64,000 nt of DNA from Duganella sp. BJB480 (GTDB lineage Bacteria > Pseudomonadota > Gammaproteobacteria > Burkholderiales > Burkholderiaceae_D): NCBI GenBank assembly GCA_003416985.1, contig QVIN01000001.1, forward strand, positions 558,001 to 622,000, given 5' to 3'. A model generated the notes under the pieces. That model saw only the letters and a program-made list of their open reading frames with translations. It was not told the DNA's origin and ran no database searches. Positions 17,091-24,114 of the stretch are shown one piece after another. The first letter of the stretch is position 1. Each line of letters begins with the position of its first letter. The translations under genes were made by a program, and so were the position numbers.

Positions 17091-18134
17091 ATGCGAGGTG
17101 CAAGAAGGCAGGGCGGCGCGGTGGCGCTGTGGGTGTTGGCGTGCGCGGCGGCGCAGGCGCAGGGCGGGGCGGCCCAGCCGCCGGCGGTGGCGCCCTTGTT
17201 CGAGCAGCCCGGCGTGCTCACGCCGCGCGGCAGGCTGGTGCTGGAGCCGTCGGCGCAGTTCGGCTACTCGTCGAGCAACCGGGTGGTGCTGGTCGGCTAC
17301 ACCATCATCCCGGCCTTGCTGATCGGCCTGGTCGATGTGCGCGAGGTCAAGCGCAACACGCTGACCGGCGCGGTTAGCCTGCGCTACGGGCTGACCAACC
17401 GCGCCGAGCTGGAGCTGAAGCTGCCCTATGTGTACCGCTCCGACTCCACCGTCAGCCGCGAGATTTTCACCGGCACCGGCGTCGACAAGGTGTTCGAGAC
17501 CAGCGGCAGGGGCGTGGGCGACGCCGAGCTGGCGCTGCGCTACCAGCTCAACCAGGGCGGGGCGGACCAGCCGTACTACGTGGCGGGCCTGCGCGTGAAG
17601 TCGCGCACCGGCACCGATCCGTTCAGCGTGGTCACCGATTGCAGCAAGCGCTGCGTCGGGCCCAACGCCACCGGCACCGGGCTGCCGCTGGAACTGCCCA
17701 CCGGCTCGGGCTTCTACGCGGTGCAGCCCAGCCTGACGTGGTTGTACGCCAGCGATCCGGCCATCCTGTTCGGCAGCGTCAGCTACCTGGTCAACGTCAA
17801 GCGCAGCAACGTCAGCCGCAAGGTGCTGGCCGGCGACTGGGAGCCGCTGGGCACGGTCGCGCCGGGCGATGTGCTGGGTTTTAACTTCGGCATCGGCCTG
17901 GCGATCAACGACAAGGCCCTGGTCAGCCTGGGCTACGACCACAGCTCGATCGCGCGCACGCGCCAGAACGGCGTGCCGGTGCCGGGCTCGGTGCGGACCC
18001 AGCTGGGCACCTTGCTGATGGGGGTGTCGTACCGGCTCAGCGACAAGCGCACCATCAACGTCGCGGTCGGCGCCGGGCTCACGCGCGACACGCCCGATGT
18101 GCAACTGTCGTTCCGCATGCCGTTTACCTTCTAG
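17091..18134 (+). CDS. Outer-membrane beta-barrel protein of the secretion locus
   Basis: A 347-residue protein with a signal peptide (cleavage near AQA-QG) behind a strong AGGAGG ribosome site. It has regularly alternating amphipathic strands and a C-terminal phenylalanine (RMPFTF), the outer-membrane insertion signature. Blocks such as 'AELELKLPYVYRSDS' and 'VGDAELALRYQLNQG' resemble the phenol-degradation MetA / transporter-like barrel family. By position it corresponds to FapF, the amyloid export pore, but no N-terminal coiled coil is evident, so the export mechanism may differ. It is the last gene of the locus. Confidence 0.78.
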   Translation: MRGARRQGGAVALWVLACAAAQAQGGAAQPPAVAPLFEQPGVLTPRGRLVLEPSAQFGYSSSNRVVLVGYTIIPALLIGLVDVREVKRNTLTGAVSLRYGLTNRAELELKLPYVYRSDSTVSREIFTGTGVDKVFETSGRGVGDAELALRYQLNQGGADQPYYVAGLRVKSRTGTDPFSVVTDCSKRCVGPNATGTGLPLELPTGSGFYAVQPSLTWLYASDPAILFGSVSYLVNVKRSNVSRKVLAGDWEPLGTVAPGDVLGFNFGIGLAINDKALVSLGYDHSSIARTRQNGVPVPGSVRTQLGTLLMGVSYRLSDKRTINVAVGAGLTRDTPDVQLSFRMPFTF

Positions 18135-18200
18135 GCGTATCAGCAATAAAGTTGATTTTGCGGTATCGTAGCGTTCTCGATAACCAACTTCAGGGACGCT

Positions 18201-19157
18201 ATGACCACGACCACCTTGACCCGCTCCGCCGCCATGCTCGCACTGGCGGCGGCATGTTCGCTGGCGCACGCGGCCGCGCCGATGGCCAAGTTCCAGGCGC
18301 CGGGCTTCTACCGCACCACGCTGGGCGAGTTCGAGGTCACCGTGCTCAACGACGGCACCATCGACCTGCCGGTCGACCAGCTGCTCAAGCAGCCGGCCGC
18401 CAAGACCAACGCCGCGCTGGCCCGCTCGTTCCTCAAGACGCCGGTGGAAACCTCGATCAACGCCTTCCTGATCAACACCGGCAGCAAGCTGGTGCTGATC
18501 GACGCCGGCGCCGCCAGCCTGTTCGGGCCGACGGCCGGCAAGCTGCTGGCCAACTTCAAGGCCTCGGGCTACAAGCCGGAGCAGGTGGACGAGATCTACA
18601 TCAGCCACATGCATGGCGACCACGTCGGCGGCCTGAGCGCCAACGACCAGCGGGTGTTCCCGAACGCGGTGGTCCGCGCCGGCAAGCTCGACGCCGACTA
18701 CTACCTGAGCCAGAGCAACCTGGACAAGGCGACCGGCGACGGCAAGGAGGATTTCCGTGGCGTGATGATTTCCTTGAATCCCTACGTCAAGGCGGGCAAG
18801 TTCCAGCCCATCGTCGCCAACAGCGAGCTGGTGCCGGGGATCAAATCGTATTTCAACGGCGGGCACACGCCCGGGCACATCACCTATGTGGTCGAGAGCG
18901 CGGGGCAGAAGCTGGTGTTGCTGGGGGATTTGCTGCACGTGCAGGCGGTGCAGTTCGAGAATCCGGGCGTGGGCATCGCCTTCGACACTGACAGCAAGGT
19001 GGCCATCGCCGAGCGTCGCGAAGCGTTCGCCGCGGCGGCCAAGGACGGCTACCTGATCGGCGCGCCGCACCTGTCGTTCCCGGCGCTGGGCCACGTGCGC
19101 AGCAACGGCGGCAAGGGCTACGAATTCGTGCCGGTCAACTACGCGTTGCCGCGCTAA
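18201..19157 (+). CDS. Exported metallo-beta-lactamase-fold hydrolase
   Basis: A 318-residue protein with a signal peptide ending near AHAA. The metal-binding box SHMHGDHVGG is complete, followed by 'GHTPGHITYVVES' and 'LLGDLLHV', so the two-zinc site looks intact. The overall pattern is that of broad MBL-fold hydrolases such as lactonase-like or quorum-quenching enzymes rather than a classical beta-lactamase. The substrate is unknown. The gene stands alone after the secretion locus, separated by 66 bp, and is followed by the large hairpin repeat. Confidence 0.88.
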   Translation: MTTTTLTRSAAMLALAAACSLAHAAAPMAKFQAPGFYRTTLGEFEVTVLNDGTIDLPVDQLLKQPAAKTNAALARSFLKTPVETSINAFLINTGSKLVLIDAGAASLFGPTAGKLLANFKASGYKPEQVDEIYISHMHGDHVGGLSANDQRVFPNAVVRAGKLDADYYLSQSNLDKATGDGKEDFRGVMISLNPYVKAGKFQPIVANSELVPGIKSYFNGGHTPGHITYVVESAGQKLVLLGDLLHVQAVQFENPGVGIAFDTDSKVAIAERREAFAAAAKDGYLIGAPHLSFPALGHVRSNGGKGYEFVPVNYALPR

Positions 19158-19162
19158 AATTT

Positions 19163-19249
19163 TGGGGTCAAGTCTGACATTCGGACACGGTCTCTGCCGT
19201 AGCGATCAGCTACCGCAGAGCTCGTGTCCGAATGTCAGACTTGACCCCA
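19163..19249. repeat. 87-bp giant inverted repeat (REPIN-like) between convergent genes
   Basis: A 27-nt left arm (19163-19189, starting TGGGGTCAAGTCTGAC) is the exact reverse complement of the right arm (19223-19249). The interior pairs too: CTCTGCCGTAGC (19193-19204) with GCTACCGCAGAG (19210-19221), one mismatch, leaving loop GATCA. The whole element folds into one near-perfect hairpin of about 40 bp. Sitting between two stop codons, it could terminate transcription from both sides. Its form suggests a mobile non-coding repeat. Confidence 0.85.
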
Positions 19250-19256
19250 CAGGGGC

Positions 19257-20312
19257 TTAGGCCAGCGCAGGATAGTCGGTGTAGCCTTCTTCGGCAGGCG
19301 CGTAGAAGGTTTCGGCTTTCCACTCGTTGAGCGGCGCGTCCAGTTGCAGGCGGCGCGGCAGGTCCGGGTTGGCGATGAAGGCCTTGCCGAAGGCGATGGC
19401 GTCGGCCGTGCCGGCATCCAGCACCTGCTGCGCGGTCTGCTTGTCCATCTTTTCATTGGCGATGTACACGCCGCCGAATTCCTTCTTCAGCAACGGCCCC
19501 AGGCTGTCCTCGCCCACCGCTTCGCGCGCGCAGATGAAGGCGATCTTGCGCTTGCCCAGCTCGCGCGCCACATAGCCGAACGTCGCGGCCGGGTTGGAAT
19601 CGCCCATGTCGTGCGCGTCGCGGCGCGGCGCCAGGTGCATGCCGACACGGCCGGCGCCCCAGACCGCGATGCAGGCGTCGGTCACTTCCAGCATCAGGCG
19701 CGCGCGGTTCTCGATCGAGCCGCCGTAGTTGTCGGTGCGCTGGTTGGTTTTATCCTGCAGGAACTGGTCGAGCAGGTAGCCGTTGGCGCCGTGGATTTCC
19801 ACGCCGTCGAAGCCGGCCTTCTTGGCGTTTTCCGCGCCCAGCTTGTAGGCGGCCACGATGCCGGCCAGCTCTTCAGTGTCGAGCGCGCGCGGCACCGGAT
19901 AGGCGCGCTGTGGACGCAGCAGGCTGACATGGCCGTCGGCCGCGATGGCGCTGGCCGACACCGGCGCCTCGCCGTTCAGGAAGCTCGGATCGGAGATGCG
20001 GCCCACATGCCACAGCTGGGCGAAGATCAGGCCGCCGGCCTCATGCACGGCCGCCGTCACCTGCTTCCAGCCCTCGACCTGCTCGTCCGACCACAGGCCC
20101 GGCGTGTCGGCGTAGCCCACGCCCTGCGGCGTGACGGCGGTCGCCTCGCTCAGGATCAGGCCGGCGCTGGCGCGCTGCACATAGTACTTGGCCATCAGCG
20201 CGTTCGGCACGCGGGCGCCGCCGACGGCGCGGGCGCGGGTCAGCGGCGCCATGACGATGCGGTTTTTCAGGGTGAGGTCGCCGATGGTGAGCGGGTCGAA
20301 AAGATTTGCCAT
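19257..20312 (-). CDS. Old Yellow Enzyme family NADH:flavin oxidoreductase (NemA-like alkene reductase)
   Basis: A 351-residue FMN-dependent TIM-barrel enzyme. It opens FDPLTIGDLTLKNRIVMAPLTR and includes 'EIHGANGYLLDQFLQDKTN' with the active-site His and Asn pair, then NYGGSIENRARL. These enzymes reduce activated alkenes, nitro compounds and maleimides with NAD(P)H. It is co-transcribed after an ArsR-type regulator 10 bp upstream. That arrangement parallels nemR-nemA logic, in which electrophiles induce the reductase, although the regulator family differs. The native substrate is unknown. Confidence 0.92.
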   Translation of the reverse strand: MANLFDPLTIGDLTLKNRIVMAPLTRARAVGGARVPNALMAKYYVQRASAGLILSEATAVTPQGVGYADTPGLWSDEQVEGWKQVTAAVHEAGGLIFAQLWHVGRISDPSFLNGEAPVSASAIAADGHVSLLRPQRAYPVPRALDTEELAGIVAAYKLGAENAKKAGFDGVEIHGANGYLLDQFLQDKTNQRTDNYGGSIENRARLMLEVTDACIAVWGAGRVGMHLAPRRDAHDMGDSNPAATFGYVARELGKRKIAFICAREAVGEDSLGPLLKKEFGGVYIANEKMDKQTAQQVLDAGTADAIAFGKAFIANPDLPRRLQLDAPLNEWKAETFYAPAEEGYTDYPALA

Positions 20313-20322
20313 GATGAGTTTC

Positions 20323-20619
20323 CTATAAGGTCATTTGATCGATGAAGGCCTGGATGGTGGCTTCGTCGCGTTTAAAATAATTCCATTGCCCCACGCGGTG
20401 GGACGTGATCAGCCCCGCCTTGAGCAGCGTGGCCAGGTGCGCCGAGACCGTCGACTGCGACAGGGCGCAGCGGCGGTCGATGAGGCCGGCGCACACCCCC
20501 AGGCTCAGCGGGTGCTGCTGCTCTGCGAAATACACCTCGGGCTCCTTCAGCCACGCCAGGATCTGGCGCCGCACCGGGTTGGCGAGGGCTTTGTGGATAG
20601 CGTCTATGTCCATTGTCAT
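20323..20619 (-). CDS. ArsR-type winged-helix repressor
   Basis: A 98-residue regulator with 'ALANPVRRQILAWLKEP' and the recognition region 'LSQSTVSAHLATLLKAGLIT'. It contains Cys residues in 'LGVCAGLIDRRCALSQ' that could act as redox or electrophile sensors, but no classical ELCVCDL metal box. It is the first gene of a two-gene unit with the Old Yellow Enzyme and probably represses it. A candidate operator lies immediately upstream. Confidence 0.85.
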   Translation of the reverse strand: MTMDIDAIHKALANPVRRQILAWLKEPEVYFAEQQHPLSLGVCAGLIDRRCALSQSTVSAHLATLLKAGLITSHRVGQWNYFKRDEATIQAFIDQMTL

Positions 20620-20622
20620 GTA

Positions 20623-20638
20623 ACGATATATGGATCGT
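20623..20638. promoter_or_regulatory. Candidate ArsR operator
   Basis: The inverted repeat ACGAT-N6-ATCGT lies 3 bp upstream of the regulator start codon. A further ACGATATA copy follows at about 20667 in the AT-rich intergenic region. Symmetry and position fit an autoregulatory site; there is no further proof. Confidence 0.35.
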
Positions 20639-20747
20639 CTTTTTCCGATTTCAATATCGCCATCTTACGATATAAAAGAAAAACGTGCTGGCGGCGCGAA
20701 AATCATTTATGTTATTGGAACATTGTTCGAAGTTTAATGAGGGCCGT

Positions 20748-21809
20748 ATGACGAGTCATTACCTGGATGTGGCCATCGGGCTGTCCTACACCTTTCTGGC
20801 GATGAGCCTGCTGTGCAGCGCCACCCGCGAGGCGATCGCCTCGCTGTTCCAGACCCGCGCCAAGGTGCTGCTGGACGGCGTGCTGACGATCCTGCACGAG
20901 TCGGCCGGCAAGCCGCGCCTGAGCGGCATCGGCCCGTCGATCAAGCGCCTGCTGCGCATGGACAGCGGCTTCAACCTGGCCAAGCTCGGGCCCGATTCGC
21001 TGTCGGCCGCCGTCATGTCGCACCCTTTGATCACCGGCATGGCGCAGCAGGGCCGCATGCCGTCCTACATCCCGTCGGCGATCTTCGCGCGCGCCTTCGT
21101 GTCCACGCTGACGGCCAGGTACGGCAAGGGACATGCGGCCGCGCTGCTGCTGGCCAACGTCGGCAACGAGGGCTTGAGCCGCACGCTGCTGGCGATCATG
21201 GGCGAGGGGCCGGACGACCTGGCGGCGCTGGAGAACGCCGTGCGTATCTGGTACGACACGGTGATGGACCGCATCACCGGCTGGTACAAGCGGCGCTCGC
21301 AGCTGGTGCTGTTCTGTGTCGGCCTGTTCTACGCCGGCGCGATGAACATCGACGCGCTGCAACTGAGCCAGCGCCTGTGGCGCGACAACGCCGCCGCCAG
21401 CGCCCTGGCGCAGCAGGGCGCCGACGCCATCGCGGCCGGCAGCATGAAGCCGCCCGTGGCCGCCGCCCCCGGCGCTCCGGCGCCTGCACCGCTGAGCCAG
21501 GTGGTGGAAGCCAAAAAAGACCTGCAAACCGTGCAGGCGCTGCCGATCGGCTGGCCGTCCGCGCGCTTCGACGGCGCGCACGGGAAGGGCGCCGCCGCCT
21601 TCATGGGCGCGCTGGCGTTCGCGTTGATGGGGTGGATCCTCACCGCCTTCGCCTCGTCGCTGGGATCGCCGTTCTGGTTCGACGGCATCGGCTGGCTGCT
21701 GGCCCTGCGCGGCACCGGCTCCAAGCCGGCGCCGACCGGCCCGGCGCCGGTGGTGGTCGACACCATCGTGCTGCCGAGCCTGACCGTGGCCAAGGCCGCC
21801 GGCAGCTGA
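20748..21809 (+). CDS. Uncharacterised membrane protein
   Basis: A 353-residue protein starting at ATG 20748 behind a GAGGG ribosome site; earlier in-frame ATGs lack one. It has an N-terminal hydrophobic helix (VAIGLSYTFLAMSLL), a soluble stretch of about 170 residues, and a helix at 'LVLFCVGLFYAGAMNI'. A Pro/Ala-rich linker with 'AAAPGAPAPAP' follows, then a last helix 'GALAFALMGWILTAFA'. This N-in, large-loop layout is seen in a widespread hypothetical family of no assigned function. It is divergent from the ArsR gene. I cannot name a role. Confidence 0.75.
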   Translation: MTSHYLDVAIGLSYTFLAMSLLCSATREAIASLFQTRAKVLLDGVLTILHESAGKPRLSGIGPSIKRLLRMDSGFNLAKLGPDSLSAAVMSHPLITGMAQQGRMPSYIPSAIFARAFVSTLTARYGKGHAAALLLANVGNEGLSRTLLAIMGEGPDDLAALENAVRIWYDTVMDRITGWYKRRSQLVLFCVGLFYAGAMNIDALQLSQRLWRDNAAASALAQQGADAIAAGSMKPPVAAAPGAPAPAPLSQVVEAKKDLQTVQALPIGWPSARFDGAHGKGAAAFMGALAFALMGWILTAFASSLGSPFWFDGIGWLLALRGTGSKPAPTGPAPVVVDTIVLPSLTVAKAAGS

Positions 21810-21812
21810 GTC

Positions 21813-22169
21813 TTAAGCGAAGTGCAGGGCCAGCGCGACGACGGCCGGCAGGGTCTGGATCAGCAGGATCGAACGCTTGACGGTCACGCCGCCCCACACG
21901 CCGGCCACCGCCACGCAAGCCAGGCCGAACACCGTGAACGCCGAGGCGATCGCCGCATCCGGATGTACGAAGCCCACCACCAGCGCCGCCACCAGGAAAC
22001 CGTTGTAGCAACCCTGGTTGGACATGGCCGGCTGGACGATGTCGGCCTTCTCCTGCGTCAGCCCGAACACGCGGCGCCCGCGCGACTGGAACAGCACGGT
22101 TTCCAGCAGGACGATGTAGACATGAATCAGCGCCACCAGTCCGGTGACGATCTGCGCCAGTAAATGCAT
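21813..22169 (-). CDS. DUF1304 small membrane protein
   Basis: This 118-residue protein has four hydrophobic helices and matches the DUF1304 pattern: 'VTGLVALIHVYIVLLETVLF' at the start, 'MSNQGCYNGFLVAAL' in the middle, and 'TVKRSILLIQTLPAVVALAL' at the end. Function is unknown. It is convergent with the upstream membrane protein gene, 3 bp away, and divergent from sugE. Confidence 0.85.
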   Translation of the reverse strand: MHLLAQIVTGLVALIHVYIVLLETVLFQSRGRRVFGLTQEKADIVQPAMSNQGCYNGFLVAALVVGFVHPDAAIASAFTVFGLACVAVAGVWGGVTVKRSILLIQTLPAVVALALHFA

Positions 22170-22284
22170 GGATGCTCCTCGTTATTATTGAAAGGGCATT
22201 ATGGCCCGGGGCGGGCGCGGCGGGAAGCCGCCGGCGGAGATTTAACGCCGATGCTATAGTTCCGGCCAATTTTGGAGACACGCG

Positions 22285-22602
22285 ATGACCTGGATTATCC
22301 TCATCCTGGCCGGCCTGCTGGAAGTGGCATGGGCGGTCGGGCTCAAATACACCGACGGCTTCAGCAAGCCGCTGCCGACCGTGCTGACTCTGGGCGCGAT
22401 GGCCGGCAGCGTCGCCCTGCTGGGCCTGGCGCTGCGCACGCTGCCGCTGGGCACGGCCTACGCCATCTGGACCGGCATCGGCACCGTCGGCACGGTGATC
22501 TTCGGCATCGTCGTGCTCAACGAACCGGCCAGCGCGCTGCGCGTGGGCTGCATCGCCATGATCATCGGCGGCATCGTCGGCCTGAAGCTGTCGACCGCCT
22601 GA
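22285..22602 (+). CDS. sugE: SMR-family guanidinium/quaternary ammonium exporter SugE (Gdx)
   Basis: A 105-residue protein with four transmembrane helices and the essential Glu13 in LILAGLLEVAWAVGLK. The spacing, 'GFSKPLPT' and 'PLGTAYAIWTGIGTVGT' are those of the SugE/Gdx branch rather than EmrE. These proteins exchange guanidinium for protons as dual-topology dimers. No guanidine riboswitch could be recognised in the 115 bp upstream. Its stop abuts the stop of the convergent deacylase gene. Confidence 0.92.
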   Translation: MTWIILILAGLLEVAWAVGLKYTDGFSKPLPTVLTLGAMAGSVALLGLALRTLPLGTAYAIWTGIGTVGTVIFGIVVLNEPASALRVGCIAMIIGGIVGLKLSTA

Positions 22603-23562
22603 TCAGAAGCCGGGGTTGGCGCGGGTGAGGTAATACCATTCGCTGTTGGCGCCGGCCGCCGCGTCGGGGAACAGGATGCGGCCGTCGAACTCGGCCAGCA
22701 CCGGCGTGCCGTCCGCGCGCGTGCCGATCTGTTCGCCTTGCCGCACCGGGTCGAAGCTGGACCAGGCGCGCGTGAAGCGGTCGTCGGCGTGCTGCTTGTC
22801 GTAGACCGCGACCATGCTGAGCGCCTCCATCGCCTCGTCCGCGATGGGTTGCGGCGACGGCGCGTCGATCAGGCCGAGGAAGGCGAGGGTGTTGACGATC
22901 GCGCGATAGCCGACCTCGGGCGCCTGCGGATCGGCGTGCTGGCCGCATTCGAGCGTCAGCGCGTAGCCGCCGGTGCTGCGCATGTATTCGGTGGTGCCCA
23001 TGCCGTAGCGCAGCACGGTTTCGAGCTGGCTGTCGTCGCGCAGGCGGCGCTGCACGCCGGCGCCGTAGGTGCGCAGCCAGCCGTCGACGAAGCGGCGCAC
23101 GCCGAGCCGGCGCGCCATCGCGCGCTCCTGCTGCTCGTGCTGGAACGGCTCCAGCGGGCCGTCGTTGTTGCGCGGGCCGACCATGACGAATGGTTCGCTG
23201 GCGGCGTTGAACGAGTGCAGGTCGAGTAGCACATCATGCCGCGCCAACAGCGGGCACAGCCAGTTGGCCACGCGGTCTTCGAAATCCTGCGGATGCGGAT
23301 TTGGGAACAGGTTGCGGTTCAGGTTGCGCTCGCCGGAGCGCTCGCCCTTGGCGTAGGCCAGCGGATTGGCGACCGGGACGAAGGTGACGCAGCCGTTGCG
23401 GATGGTCAGCGCGCCGCTGTCGAGCTCCTGCATCACGCGCGCGATGGCCTTGGTGCCGCAGGTCTCGTTGCCATGCACGGCGCCGGTGACGATCAGGCGC
23501 GTGCCGGGGTGCTGGCCGCTGTATTGGTGGGATTTGAATTGCAGGGCGTCGCCAGCGATCAT
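22603..23562 (-). CDS. Succinylglutamate desuccinylase/aspartoacylase family zinc carboxypeptidase-like protein
   Basis: A 319-residue M14-like deacylase. Zinc ligands are visible in 'GAVHGNETCGTKA' (HxxE) and 'DVLLDLHSFN' (His), and 'ERNLNRNLFP' supplies conserved Arg and Asn. The family removes acyl groups from amino acids (AstE, aspartoacylase) or acts on related amides. No ast operon surrounds it, so the name AstE is not justified. It is soluble, with no signal peptide. The substrate is open. Confidence 0.82.
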   Translation of the reverse strand: MIAGDALQFKSHQYSGQHPGTRLIVTGAVHGNETCGTKAIARVMQELDSGALTIRNGCVTFVPVANPLAYAKGERSGERNLNRNLFPNPHPQDFEDRVANWLCPLLARHDVLLDLHSFNAASEPFVMVGPRNNDGPLEPFQHEQQERAMARRLGVRRFVDGWLRTYGAGVQRRLRDDSQLETVLRYGMGTTEYMRSTGGYALTLECGQHADPQAPEVGYRAIVNTLAFLGLIDAPSPQPIADEAMEALSMVAVYDKQHADDRFTRAWSSFDPVRQGEQIGTRADGTPVLAEFDGRILFPDAAAGANSEWYYLTRANPGF

Positions 23563-23748
23563 GCCTGTTCCGTTGAAATCGCAAAGGAATACAGTTTATA
23601 CGGATTGCTGGTGGAGAGCCATCCCCACGCCCGGCGTAGATACGCAAGGTTGGTTGGCTGACGCTCCACATAGGTGCTCGCTGCCGCATGCAACCCATCT
23701 GGTACTGCACTCATCGTGTTGAGTCACAGTACCGATCGGTTTCCAACC

Positions 23749-24114
23749 TTATTCAGGATTATTCTGAATCTGAGGATCGTGGGAGAATTCCACCATGTCC
23801 CCATCTTTGAATTTCAAGTTGATTGCCAACGACATCTTGACGGTGTTGGCGTCGCTAAAGGTCAACAATTTTCCGTCAACACTAACGCTGGCTTCGCTCA
23901 GTTGCCCATTGTCTTTTGGCTTGACGCTCATGCCGGTAAATACAATCGCATGTCCAGCGGTGTCTACGATTTGATAATTAATCACCGTATCGGGGTTTGT
24001 TATTTGAGGGTCGGTTGGCTCGGTGACGACGTCGTAATGGCCTGGTTTATTGGCTTTTGGTTTAACCCAAACTTGAATGTTCTGAAAGGAGGTTGCTGGA
24101 ACGGATGCGGTCAT
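23749..24114 (-). CDS. Small uncharacterised protein coupled to the STAND regulator (possibly DP-EP family)
   Basis: A 121-residue beta-rich protein without signal peptide or membrane helix, ending FSHDPQIQNNPE. That 'DP' tail and the general pattern recall proteins annotated as DP-EP family, but I hold this loosely. Its ATG overlaps the stop of the preceding STAND gene (ATGA), so the two are translationally coupled. Base composition is visibly more AT-rich than the surrounding genes, matching the adjacent 3' half of the STAND gene. No function can be assigned; a partner or output of the regulator is a reasonable guess. Confidence 0.65.
   Translation of the reverse strand: MTASVPATSFQNIQVWVKPKANKPGHYDVVTEPTDPQITNPDTVINYQIVDTAGHAIVFTGMSVKPKDNGQLSEASVSVDGKLLTFSDANTVKMSLAINLKFKDGDMVEFSHDPQIQNNPE

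Noticed and set aside
16734..19094. 786-residue minus-strand ORF spanning the secretion locus end and the MBL gene
   Set aside because: Antisense to several well supported genes with clear motifs; its composition is the His/Arg/Gln-rich type of shadow frames.
22170..22284. Guanidine riboswitch before sugE
   Set aside because: Looked for ykkC-type conserved blocks and twin ACGR-loop hairpins; none could be recognised.
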